Assembly (NCBI GenBank): GCA_029851415.1
Contig: CM056744.1
Coordinates: 86,088,907-86,152,906 of the forward strand
Source of the DNA: Eretmocerus hayati
Lineage: Eukaryota > Arthropoda > Insecta > Hymenoptera > Aphelinidae
Direction of reading: 5' to 3'
DNA length: 64,000 bases
Shown here: positions 23,056-34,889 of the stretch, piece after piece
How the letters are laid out: every line of letters starts with the position of its first letter
How positions within the stretch are numbered: position 1 is the first letter of the stretch
Translations under genes and position numbers: made by a program
Notes under the pieces: generated by a model
What the model saw: the letters and a program-made list of their open reading frames with translations, nothing else
What the model was told of the DNA's origin: nothing
The model's database searches: none

Positions 23056-26000
23056 GTCGGCACCTAAGTGTATATACATCTCGTTGAATCCAAGTTCAAC
23101 TTAAGTTTTCATTCAATCAACTGGTGGAAGTTTTTTGAATGATTTTTGTACAGTGCACTGATTGTTATCCCAGTGCAGCTCAGCTTGTTTCTGAGTAGAC
23201 TTATGAAGCTAAATTTTTTTATTTTCCTCCTTCTTGATATGAATCTCACAATACCGGGTCATTTGGAATTAGTTATCCATCTCGGCCTTCCCAAAATTAC
23301 AAAATATTGTCAGATTTCAACATTCGAGTTATTGGTGGAATAATTTTGTGAATTATGAGTTTGAAGCTCAGAAGATTCGATAAGTGATAAGACTCTGACC
23401 CAACTGTGAGAGTAGTTGAAATATATTTTTGTCTTTGGAAAAATATATTATCAAACATGGACTCCTCTCTCTGAGGAAAAAATACAAACTCAACTTTCAG
23501 AAAAGATTCAACGCCGTATCAGCCACTCCATCAACTGTCGCATGCATATAAAAATGAGAAGATAGTGAGAAAACTGGATATTACTCCATCTCTTGCGCAA
23601 TCATCAGCTATGTGCAAAGAGTATCGGGAAAACTTTGTCGACCTCGTGCAAACTTCTTCAACAAGTTGTTTATGCGCCAGCGGCATGGCTCGTGCAAAAC
23701 AAAACGAGCCCCGTGAGCTTGTAAAATAACGAAAGCTTGTGAGTAGTAGTTCGAACGAACCAACCGTATAAAAACTCTAGTCGTATAATACAGCAGAAAA
23801 TGCGGATGGTTTCATTCGATTTTCGTTTAGTATCGTTGTAGAATGAAGTCACAGTAGTTGCACAACCGAATTCATCGACTTGGAGCGATCAAATTATCTC
23901 GAATCAAAGTGGACGATGCATAGTGGGAAAATTGACAACTCGATTGAAAGATATAGACTTCTCAATAAATTTTGAAAATTTTTCTATAGTGTGACGCATG
24001 CGAGGCTGGGATATCTCAGTCTCAGGTCAATCGTATACGTGAACTTGCGATCTCTCCAAATAAACGAAGCACGTTCAAAACGAGTCGAGTCAAGTAGAGT
24101 TGAGTCAAGCGAATGACATTGTTTTGACAGCTAGCCGTTATAAGCTCAACGCAATTTGGAAGTTGCCAACGAGTAAAAGGCTCAAACCTTTCCGTACGGT
24201 AACGTTAACGAAAGCTTGAAACTGGAAATTGAGCCATTTCGTTGCGGGACGAGAGTGAACGAAGCAGAAACCAACGAAAATAAGGGAGAAACAGAGATCT
24301 CACTCTAAAAAAGTGTATATATATACGAAAATAGTGTAGCAGTAGTACAGGGCAAGCACTTGGTGAACTTGGCGAAACTATAGCAGCAACATCAGAGAGT
24401 GAGTGAGTTGCTTAATGAAAAACAGCCAACTACTCCTCGTGGCTGGCTGTAGTTTCAAATTCTCATTCATTATAAATTGAAATACTCGGGTGTTACTCAA
24501 GAGAGATTCTAATTTGAAAATTATTGAGTGGATTCCGCGCTTGCAAAGCCGACTTTGCACTGTATGCTTCTGGATTCTATTTGACGAGGTTAAAAATGTA
24601 TGATGAAAGTGAAGAGTGAATAACTGCGAGGTAAGCTGATTTATCGATGCCAGTCGGATTACTTTTGGGATGCGTGTTGTTGTTCATAGACGGGATGACA
24701 TTTTCTGAGATTTTGGGAACGATCGATTTTTGGGATTTTTATTCTTTTCTTATCTTTGATGAAAATTCTAGCAATGATGAAACCTGAGTTTGGATATCAC
24801 AATTTGGAAATACACAACCACTATAGCATTATTCTTTCTTCAATGGCCCACTGAGATATTTGAAAGCCAAAGAGAGTAATTTTTGCTTAGCTTTCATTTG
24901 AGCCCTTAAATTCATCCAGTGGAATAGAGTAGTATCATTTTGAGATGAGTTGCGTATTGGAAAGTTGCTGATTCGATTGAATCATTCAAAATTTCAGTGT
25001 AGAATATTTTGCACTATTGTATCGGGAAGGATGAAGATTTACAACCGCCAAATTGTCGGATTTCCAAATTGCTCCTTTCGTTCAAGGCTAGTAATTGATC
25101 CATTCGGAATGGCACTACTGTAATTCAATACGGCGAGGGTGGCAAACATTTCAATGAGTTAAAAAATTTTTTCTCATCAAGAATCGGGTTCTTTTTTCAT
25201 CAACTTTGTGCAAACTCAACAATTTTGGTTGATTGTATAGAACAAGAGACCATGGTTTTTCCTAGAAATTCTGCCGGAGAAATTTTGGTGGCATTCCATA
25301 GTAGGTAGCTAAGAGTCTTATCGCAACTCGGTATCTCTTGCTCCTCTCGTGCATATAACTTTATATGGCTTTGCAGGAGTCAGTCCAACATTTGAATGGA
25401 GGAAATGAAACTTTTACTTCCATCTTCTATCATTCAGAGGGAATCCTTCCAGCTTCCTCTCAATCTCTTCAGGGCAGATGTAATATTGCTACCTTCACCA
25501 GTTGCTCTGGATTACAGCTCATATAAATTTTTTCAGTAGTAATTTTGAACTTTATTCTAGATCATGACCAGCATTATGACAAACCTTTTGGGTTGAATCA
25601 AGAATATCGAATTTGATGAATTTCGTAGGACTTTTTATTACGGAACGAGAAACTCGGTAAGAGTAAAATGTGGATTATGAATCTTGGAAATTGACGTTGG
25701 ATCTCTTGAATAGGTGATTTTTTCTGAAAAAGCAATTGAGCCCAAGAATGAGAGTGTTATAGGCAAGAGGAGCTCATGAAAATTTCAAATGAGAATTGAG
25801 GATTTTTTTTTCATATTATTTAGCACTTCAAACCCTTTACGGGTTTATATTGGAGAATTGAGGAATGAACACAACGATCATCAGACTTTTGATTAGATAG
25901 TATTCTGAAAAGAGCTATCACATGAACGATTTTCCAATTCCGTCATCTTACAGGATCTTATCGTGCGTTGAAAAATCGAAGAAAAGATGTCAATGACTCT

Positions 26001-26328
26001 TCAACATCTGATGAAAGAACGTGATTGATTTAGCAAAGTCTTGATAACAGATATGCTTTAGTGGAAGAATTATCAATCTTGTGAGTGGTACTGAAATATA
26101 ATATCGAAATGCTTCTGTGAGGGCAACGAAAAAAACAGGTTTACGAGATTCATCAATGTCATCAGTAGATGTGGGCGCCATCAAACAGTCTCGTCCTTTT
26201 TTATTGCCAACGTGCAGAGTGTTCCTTAGAGATTTTATGTCTCCCCGGAGTTCATGTCTTCTAGCATCTTCAGCGAAACGAACCTTGAAGACTGAAAAAG
26301 CCCGAATATTTTGGAGTATGATAAGCTT
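23056..26328. other. Intergenic DNA
   Basis: No gene recognised over about 3.3 kb. A GTATATATATAC word at 24316-24327 and a good donor (GAG|GTAAGC) at about 24631 could mark a promoter and noncoding exon, but no coding sequence follows. The minus-strand frame at 25990-26334 shows no domain and is cut by the foldback element. Confidence 0.35.
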
Positions 26329-26333
26329 CCCCA

Positions 26334-27700
26334 AGTAGTAAGGCTATGCGGGTTCTGGAGGAAAAGTGCATCGCGAAGACGTGTATTTCAAGCGCGGAAA
26401 GTGCATTGTGTTATGCACTTCGCTCAATAGTCGCGGCCGGGCGCGGGCCCCGGCGCGGATCCGCGCTCGCGCGCGTAAGGTGATGGATAGAAGATGGATA
26501 GAGAATCTCTTGTTTGCGATTCTTCATACTTATTCCCTCTCTATACAGTTATATACATGGTAGTGAAGAGATGTCTTGGAAAATTACGAATCATTCCCAC
26601 CATCTTCTCCACACCTTCACTTTTCTCTGATGCGAACATTTAATCTCATATAGTCGTGCTGTCTCCTCATATCTCTCCAATTTATCAAATCTAGCTTTGA
26701 GAACGTGATTAAATTCAATGATTTGTGATATTGTTAACCAAGTAGCTTTCATTCCATAAACTCTAGGTAACTCATCACCAAAACGGTCGAAATTCGTTAT
26801 AGTGAGATTTCTTTTCTTGCAGGTTTCTTCACACGGACTTCATTCGGTAAGAATAGTTCGTTCTGATGCCAGTAGACTGATTTGTAAGACGTACAGGTCT
26901 TTACAAAATGCATAGTTTGCTATGAGTAGGATTGGAAGGTGGTGATAATCTCTGGAGAAGATCCCTTAAGGAGTCCAACAATCTAGAATATTCATTTGCG
27001 GCATGCGGTACACTCTTAGCATAGACGAGTCTGTGGAATATTTCATGTAGAGCACGATTGACCAATGTCTTCCCTTCTCCAGAGATTATCACCACCTTCC
27101 AATCCTACTCATAGCAAACTATGCATTTTGTAAAGACCTGTACGTCTTACAAATCAGTCTACTGGCATCAGAACGAACTATTCTTACCGAATGAAGTCCG
27201 TGTGAAGAAACCTGCAAGAAAAGAAATCTCACTATAACGAATTTCGACCGTTTTGGTGATGAGTTACCTAGAGTTTATGGAATGAAAGCTACTTGGTTAA
27301 CAATATTACAAATCATTGAATTTAATCACGTTCTCAAAGCTAGATTTGATAAATTGGAGAGATATGAGGAGACAGCACGACTATATGAGATTAAATGTTC
27401 GCATCAGAGAAAAGTGAAGGTGTGGAGAAGATGGTGGGAATGATTCGTAATTTTCCAAGACATCTCTTCACTACCATGTATATAACTGTATAGAGAGGGA
27501 ATAAGTATGAAGAATCGCAAACAAGAGATTCTCTATCCATCTTCTATCCATCACCTTACGCGCGCGAGCGCGGATCCGCGCCGGGGCCCGCGCCCGGCCG
27601 CGACTATTGAGCGAAGTGCATAACACAATGCACTTTCCGCGCTTGAAATACACGTCTTCGCGATGCACTTTTCCCCCAAAACCCGCATAGCCTTACTACT
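26334..27700. mobile_element. Young foldback element, 627-bp arms, CCCCA duplication
   Basis: A 1,367-bp palindrome with arms 26334-26960 and 27074-27700 in perfect register around a 113-bp loop. Only a handful of mismatches are visible between the arms. The ends are AGTAGTAAGGCTATGCGGGT and its complement. A 5-bp duplication, CCCCA, flanks it (26329-26333 and 27701-27705). Each arm carries a CpG-dense block (26431-26477; mirror 27557-27603) unlike the AT-rich surroundings. The short mirror-image open frames in the arms are by-products of the palindrome. No transposase is present and the superfamily is not recognised. Confidence 0.82.
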
Positions 27701-27705
27701 CCCCA

Positions 27706-28286
27706 GAACATGGAATTCTGAATTGTAGCACTTGATTCCTTTAAGAGACTAATAACACTGTTCAGGGATGACCTTTCGATTGATGAAGATTGCGCAACAA
27801 TGCGTTTTACCGATATCAGTTTCTTCAGGAGTCCGAAATCAGCTGTTGAAAGAAAATTCAGCATAGATATTACCGCTTCATAGAGAATCATAATAACGAT
27901 TGTATGACATGAATTGGGTTATCTATGATTCATGTAACGTTGAGGTTACGATTCATCCTTTCCACATAATCCTAATCTACTGACTAAACTTCAACGTTCA
28001 CATCTTTTGTTGAATCATCGGAAATCCAAAATGATATCAACAATATGTTTCGACAGGATATTGGTAGTTTTTTGTCGTCTTTGAGCTTCAATATGATAAA
28101 AATTCAAAGTCTCGTCGATCTTGAAGCACGGGAGTCCGTCCGTCTTTGAATTTTCATCATATAACAATATGTTTCGTTATTGGAGGATTGATTCAATGAA
28201 GCAACTGCTCCTCGACTTTGATCAGAAAAAGGAGAAAATGAACGGAAATCATGAGTAATTCGTAGATTTTCCGTCCTTGATGTTTA
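27706..28286. repeat. Intergenic DNA with a small hairpin
   Basis: TATGATAAAAATTCAAA (28092-28108) pairs with TTTGAATTTTCATCATA (28145-28161) around a core containing CGATCTTGAAG, a word also found in the next hairpin at 28287-28436. The two hairpins may be relatives. No gene is supported; the minus-strand frame ending here is interrupted by the foldback element. Confidence 0.45.
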
Positions 28287-28436
28287 ATATATGGGTTGAT
28301 CATTTGGTCTCATCGATCTTGAAGGACGGTGGGGAATCAAATAAATTCCCAAAATTTCATGAAAGAAATTTTGGGAATTTATTTAATTCCCCATCGTCCT
28401 TCAAGATCGATGAGACCAAATAATCAACCTATATAT
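28287..28436. repeat. Near-perfect 150-bp hairpin
   Basis: Arms of about 70 bp each: from ATATATGGGTTGATCATTTG to AATTCCCAAAATTTCAT, then the complement back to CAACCTATATAT. Only a few mismatches separate the arms. Part of the left arm and its flank recur in reverse orientation at 4478-4569. Possible MITE or a structured RNA source; no duplication of flanking bases was found. Confidence 0.65.
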
Positions 28437-28510
28437 AAAATGAATGGAAGTCCTGTAATTGAGCTATTTCCACAGCTTCTGTGATGCTCGATTGTTTGTG
28501 TATCAAAATC

Positions 28511-28537
28511 GTTTTTTTTTTTTTTTTTTTTTTTTTT
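28511..28537. repeat. Poly-T tract
   Basis: An uninterrupted run of about 27 T, read on the minus strand as a poly-A. It could be the tail of a retroposed sequence or simple slippage; no SINE or LINE body was recognised beside it. Confidence 0.7.
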
Positions 28538-30860
28538 AAGAGCAGTAGAGTTTTTAGAGTGAGAGAGGTCATTCATATCCACAAGACTGGATAATCGAGT
28601 TTCATCTTGACCCTCTTCATACTTTTCTATTTTCAAATACGACCCGCCCATAATGGCGGATAGTTATTATGTAATCGAATTCCGGAATGATACTTCTCAC
28701 GGAATATTGATTTATTAGTGAAATATCTGATGAATATTGAGAAATTGCACGGAGGAGATCACAACCAAGGCTTCGACCGAATGAATTTCCTAAAAGGCAA
28801 AATAACCCTGATGAATTTCCAATTCGCTCACCAATACAACGAATTAATATCTCTCGTCAAAGCCATCAAATAAGCCTGGGACGACGAATATTGGTTATGA
28901 CTTATCGAGCTCTTGTAAATTGCAGCAAATCACCAAAGGGAAGGTACGACGAGCTGATTGGGAATACTTATTGGCACTCGGCCACGTTAACCGTTTGCTC
29001 ATGGAAGATACAGAATGGACGATTGCAATGCCGGTCGATTGGAGGGACCGAATCTAATTGAAGGATTCCCAGCAACAAGCTGACGGTATATAGGTACGGC
29101 GCTCAATTTGTGGTACTTTATGAGCATTCCGGAAGCGAAGCTTCGAAAGGAATATCGTGGGCTATTTCAATTGCTCAATCAAATCGAAGGAGGTAAATAC
29201 TCTCTTTGAAGTTTTATTGAAAGGAGGAATCCTTGAGTTTGATGGATTATCGTTGAGAAGTCAAACGGCTTCTTCAAACTGATTGCTTAGTATTTTCGAA
29301 GGCACAACTAACTCGCTCACTTTTGACCCCTCTTGCCAGCTTCAGATAGATTTTCCGACATAGAATGAGTCGATAACTGGCAGTAAAATCATGAAAAATG
29401 GCCAACTCTCAAAATCGAAAATCTCCGGTTTTTTCAATTTTTCTACAAAGTGGGAGCGGATAGAGAACCCACTGTTGTCGGATTACATTCCTGGCGTTGT
29501 CATGAATTTTTGAGATTACTCTTTGTATTCTTATGATGTAACCGAGTAAAATTATCACAAATGTCGGTTCTTGTCCGCGTCCACATACGTGAAGAACTTT
29601 CAAGTCAGCTGATTCAAGTTATTTTAGTTGGGATAATTCCGCGATTTCCGTGATTCTTTAGCCTGAGAATGATTCATATTCACGGAATGTGAATATTTCT
29701 TACGATTCTTTGAGATTAACGAATCTCAGTGCGTTTTTTTTTGTATTGAAAGACAGCACATAACTCTAGTTTTCGGCCGATGAGTTTATATTTTCGTAAT
29801 ATTTTGCTGTCATGGGCATTACCACCAGATGGATGAATAAGATTTCATTTGCTCCGTAGTGAAATCTTATACAGCCAAGTCATACAAAAATGTACATATA
29901 TCTCTGGCAATTATGAGGCAACTCAAAATCATAAGAATCACATTCACTTTCGTCTGATATTGTATATTCCAAATCAACGAAATTCAGTTCCAAAATTATC
30001 AGAAAAATCTGGCCCCTCTGACACGAAATGACACGAAATTGAGATTTATTTTTGTATCAAACCTAGTTTCTCATCATATTCTACGTACACCCCAATACTT
30101 TGTGAGAGAGACGTGATGAATCTTGCAAATCTGACTGAAGAATTTCAAATACGAAGTTGAAGGAAGCAATGTCAACTTGAATAGTTCCTTCGAAAATTCT
30201 GAGTGCAGTCATCAACTCAGATAACGTAGATAAAATAGCTCAGTGTACGACACTCACAAGCTGTTTCGCCAACCTTCACCTCGTCGTCTCCTCTTTCCTC
30301 AACCTCTTTCACCCTATTCTATCCCAACTTATTCTTCCCTTACTCTCATTTTACCCTTCCTGGGTACACTTTTATCGTTTCTCCGATCATCTGTTGGCTC
30401 AATGTTGTCCCGGTCCCTCCTTTTGACTCGCTACAACGCCGTATTTTGAACAGCTCTCCTATAGTCTGGTCATCTCACAGGGGAGTCGTAAAGTCTGAGA
30501 CACCAGTAGTGAGATATTCTAGACATGTACGTTGTAGCTACTATACTGCTGCTGCTTCTATTACAGCTCACTCCGTACAGTGCGCTTCTCAATTTAGATC
30601 CCCCGGTGACTTGAATCTGGTTCACCTCATTCGTAATCCAGGCTTTGAATTCTTGCCATACTTTTGTGGAGGAGTTCAAAATCAATTGCGATTCCTGGCG
30701 AGATTTCCAACCTCGCATTTCAAAATAGTCAAACCTCTTATCTAGGATAAGAATGATTTCTGGGTGGATAATAGGACTCAGAAGACTATCAATGACCTGA
30801 CTTGTGAAAATTTGTGAGATTAAATCTATGGATGATGATTCTCATCATCAACTCCGTTAG
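28538..30860. other. Intergenic DNA
   Basis: No recognised gene. The stretch 28760-28980 has a weakly protein-like plus frame with in-frame stops and no family match that I can name. Open frames at 30243-30745 overlap on both strands and lack domains. Confidence 0.35.
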
Positions 30861-30864
30861 TTAA

Positions 30865-31245
30865 GGCGATGCGGTCACCGTGCACCGTGCACGCTGCAAG
30901 TTATTCGCACTTTTCTCTGACATTCTTGCGATTTGAGCCAAACGATGAGAAGACGAGTGTTTATTATCATTTAACTTGAGTTCGTCTTCTCGTCGTTTAG
31001 CTCAAATCGCAAAAGAATCGGATAAAGGTGAGAATTACAAAGTGCCTATATTGTAGGTTAGGAGGTTCCCACGGCCAAGTTATTCCCACTTTTATCCAAT
31101 TCTCTTGCGATTTGAGCCAAACGACGAGAAGACGAACTCAAAATAGATGATAATAAACACTCGTCTTCTCATCGTTTGGTCCAAATCGCAAGAATGTCAG
31201 AGAAAAGTGCGAATAACTTTCAGCGTGCACGGTGACCGCATCGGC
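30865..31245. mobile_element. TTAA-flanked MITE with nested hairpins
   Basis: A 381-bp element between TTAA at 30861-30864 and TTAA at 31246-31249. The outer ends (GGCGATGCGGTCACCGTGCA and its near complement) are inverted, followed by paired AGTTATTCGCACTTTTCTCTGA. Within each half is a further hairpin built on CTTGCGATTTGAGCCAAACG and CGTCGTTTAGCTCAAATCGC, so the structure folds both as one long hairpin and as two smaller ones. TTAA targets point to a piggyBac- or Kolobok-type transposase. No protein is encoded. Confidence 0.72.
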
Positions 31246-31249
31246 TTAA

Positions 31250-32982
31250 TGTTTCCATGAATTTCCGATATCACTGTTCTAGGATAGACGATGGGGAAAT
31301 CAAACTTCTGGACTGGTCATAAATTGTACATTCCATAATACACGAGGGAATCATCTTTTGCTAGAGGTTCCAATCTCAGTTTCGTTGCCCAGCAGTATTA
31401 TAACAATATCACATTCGAGTTACGACTCCGAAATGAACGTTCGTAAGATGGTTGATTACTCGAAATCGTTTCTTTTTCCTTGACTATCTCATAAAATCTC
31501 AACGACAAATGACCAAATTTGAGCTTTGGACTGGTTTTCCATCCAACAAAGTTGATGAGCTGTTGAGCAAAATCATGCATTTTTTACTAAGTTTCAGTAA
31601 ATAGTTCTTCCATGGATGTATTCTACAGGAAATGCACGTGAATTCTATTAGACGAAATTCTGCAATCCGACTTGCAAAATATGAATAGTTCAGTTTGAAC
31701 ATTGTTCCCAGTTACCTAAGAATCAATCGAATCCTTGAATAATTCTGGTAAGTATGAATTTCCTGACTTTCCAATATATTGCAGAGGTGGTTGCGTTGAG
31801 GAAATTCGAACTGAATATCCTCTCTAGTCCCCAACCAATTCTGAAAATTGGAACAAAATGGCATTGAAGAAGGGAGTATAGCTAACATCGAATACGTTGA
31901 GAAGGGAAAATTGTATCTGTCAACGGAAAAATGTTTTCGCCGGCTTGTCGGGCTTACATTCACAATGCTCGCCTGGAAGATGGCCAAAGTGTTGTTATTG
32001 AACGAGTAGCGGTACTGGATCATGTGGCGATTTTCTATTTCCATAATCTCTCTCTTGCTCTGTAGTTACTGCAGTTATACACTGTGCACAAACTGTATGC
32101 CAACTCTGTATAAGAAAGAATAGTCCAAAAGATGCTGCAGTTTGACAGATTAAGCGATACTTGTTGGCAGTGGCCAGTAACTTGTAACGGGCATGGAGAC
32201 CAGCAATTTTTACCAGCGCAGCTGCATATGGTATGATGTAGATATCATGGTCTCATTGCCTATTGAATAACGATGAGCTGTGCGGTTTATTTTTAATCAA
32301 TTCTCAGTTTTGTTGAAATCGATGGAATTAAATTTACCCCAGTTTGTGAGAACAAATACGAGACTGACGAGATATAACTGAAAATGCTCGATTTGATGAG
32401 TACATCTGGTGCAAATTCTTCCGCAATATCAACAAGGATAATTATGTCAATTACTCTTCAAAAAATTCTCGATTAGAGTGTACCCGATCGATGCTGTGAA
32501 TCATCATCGATATGAAAGTGAATTCTCAAGGACAGGACTATGACCATTGACATTAGTTTATTTGAACACATAAGCTGAAACTTTGGATGATAGAAGAGCT
32601 AGAGAGAATCATTATCGCAAATCTTATGTAATGCAAGTCGTTCGGCGTTGAGAACTGTTCTATGATGACCATCTAATCATCTCAACCAAATATAGCTTGA
32701 CCACAATCTCGAAATCAATCCTTGATACCGATTTATTGGAATCATTCTTTATGGATTGAGAGTTTGAATAATGGGTGGCTATTGTCAGAATTCCAGAGAC
32801 ATACCGTGAACTATGAGGTGACTTGGCCCACTTTGGAGCTTCTGATAAAATTCTCATGCATAGCGATTTCCTGGCTCAGCCTATAAGTATCCTAGGCCAT
32901 TCGACTCGCTTTGGCTTTTTCCTCAGAGCGCTGTGCTCACAATCGATATCACTCATTTGCATTCTTCAAATATGTGAAAAAG
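31250..32982. other. Intergenic DNA
   Basis: The minus-strand frame at 31712-32044 (110 codons) lacks any domain I recognise. No repeat partner was found elsewhere in the window. Confidence 0.35.
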
Positions 32983-33633
32983 GTTGGGCAAAGTCACCTC
33001 AGTATCCGGGGTGATTTTGACCACCTTCGATGAGCACCGCAAAATTTTTGCAATTTCTAACACAGGAATGGGTATCCTCTCCTCGGATCACATTCTTTGA
33101 TCGGCAGAACACACGAAACTCATAAAATTATGTCAATGTATGTATATAGTAAATAAAATGATGTCAATGAAATCGAGACCTGTAGTCATGGCTTAACCCG
33201 GTCACTACAATATTGCCCCTCGTACCACAAATGCTCTTCCGCTCACCAGACCATGTCCGTGGGTTGGGAAAACGGTGGAAATTTTCATGATTAGGAATTT
33301 GATAATCCTCCTTTCTTCATTCTTCTCAGTTTCTGAATTCCATTTTAAGACTTTGTTGGTGCCCCATGACTTTTTTTAGAAAGACAAACATTTCTCAGAA
33401 TTTTTCCAGAATCTTTCGAGGCAATACAAAAGGAAACTATTACATATTGGAGATTGATAATGTCACCTGGAGAAAGCCAAAATAGTGAACGGATCAAAGC
33501 GACTGATCCGCGGTGGCCCGAGTCACCCCGGATAACCAAATGACCCAAGAAATGAGAAAAGTGATCAGTTTACGCGCATATATTCGTTAGAAATGACCGC
33601 AGGAGTGACCAAAGTCACCCCGGGGCACCCAAC
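32983..33633. mobile_element. Candidate MITE with GTTGGG...GGGGTGA ends
   Basis: The left end reads GTTGGGC and soon CCGGGGTGATTTTGACCACC; the right end, reverse-complemented, reads GTTGGGTGCCCCGGGGTGAC followed by TTTGGTCACTCC. A further AGTCACCCCGGATA word lies at 33513-33526. The inverted arrangement and repeated subterminal words suggest a non-autonomous DNA element. No target duplication was resolved, so limits are approximate. Confidence 0.4.
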
Positions 33634-34576
33634 TTTTCGTTTAAACGGTCGTTCCAAGAACCAGTCATACTCGGATTCATTTGGAAATAGTACTAAATGT
33701 TGCAAACGACATCACCTACTAAAGAAGAATTATTGGAAGGCGATAGAGGTCAATCCAGTGATCAAGGGGGTCGTAATGGTGGAGTCAGCGACATGAATAT
33801 CTTACTTGACAATTATCACTTCATCTCAACGTGAGGAAGAGTCGATGGAACTACTTTCACCACGAGTGAGTTCGTAAATCTTAAGAGTAGGATTTTTATG
33901 CCTCAAAATGAGTTTTTGAACGTCGCTGTAGGGGCACAGAGTCAGGGCTACAAATGTTACAATCTTCTTTCGGAAAAATAACAACATTCACCCTGGTGGC
34001 TGAAGTCATGCCAGCTCACAGTATTCAAAATGTTACCTTCATTGGGGTTTCGATGGAATCAATCGTATACTTCGAGATTCAAGCGTGAATTTCTGCTTGA
34101 TTCTACTGAGATTCCTCATTGCTTAACCTCAAAGTATCGGCGAGGTATCATGAATTGAGAGCTGCTATAAGTCCAAATCCGTGGAAAGAGATCGTGATCC
34201 AGTTCATGGAAACATAAGATTGGAGACATTTATGATTATTGCAATATGTTCGAGGTCAGGCCCTCATCCGAGAGAATTTGAGAGCTGCTGATAACAAGAT
34301 TAACTGGTTTACAAATCCCCCAGGTTATGAAAGAGAAGAGCTGAGTCAAAGAGTGGAATTGGCACGTCCCTAAAACAGGTACAACTTTGAATCGGATTTA
34401 GAGGGAAATCCGGCTCAAACTCAGTACACTCTGTGTCGAACAAATGAATTCTATCTCGTTAGGATGTTTCATCCCCACATGCCTCGGTCGACTTTTTTCC
34501 CAACAAAGGCTCTCTCATGTCGTGCTTGCTCAAATAGAAAAGTTCTCCTCCAGGTTAATTCATCTTGATGGTGTGG
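33634..34576. other. Intergenic DNA
   Basis: Nothing recognisable: no open frame with a domain, no paired repeat. Confidence 0.35.
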
Positions 34577-34788
34577 TCATAGACATAGAAGTATAGTCTA
34601 CCGGTCCCGTATCTTTGCCGTTGACATCGAGGCTCCCCAATGAGAGTGAGAGAGACGCAACATAGGAATCGCATGTTGAAAGAGTGCGCCTTAGAGCATG
34701 CCGTCTCTCTCACTCTCACGCAAAGGCCTATGTCTCGATGACAACGGCGAGTATACGGGACCAGCAGTCTATACTTCTATGTCTATGA
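34577..34788. mobile_element. 212-bp MITE with TCATAGACATAGAAGTATAG ends
   Basis: The left end TCATAGACATAGAAGTATAG is matched by its exact complement at the right end, with pairing continuing through GGTCCCGTAT, GCCGTTG and a GAGAGTGAGAGAGAC core. GTGTGG flanks both sides (34571-34576 and 34789-34794), suggesting a 6-bp target duplication, an unusual length for insect DNA transposons. A T-run lies nearby at about 34870-34888. No protein is encoded. Confidence 0.65.
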
Positions 34789-34889
34789 GTGTGGTAGGTT
34801 ATGCAGGTTATGTCACAAATAGCTTGTTTTCGTTAACGTTATATTTTATCGCGGGAAATACGCTGCAAATCGTTTTTTTTTTTTTTTTC

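Noticed and set aside
24316..24636. TATA-like GTATATATATAC followed by a GTAAGC donor
   Set aside because: No coding exon or transcript support nearby, and TA runs are common in this AT-rich DNA.
26366..27668. Arg-rich 65-codon frames in both arms of the foldback element
   Set aside because: The Arg run is a translation of the GC-rich block; the two frames are mirror images of one DNA sequence.
28760..29000. Weakly protein-like stretch containing MNFLKGKITLMNF
   Set aside because: In-frame stops and no family that I can name; it could be an old gene fragment but I cannot support it.
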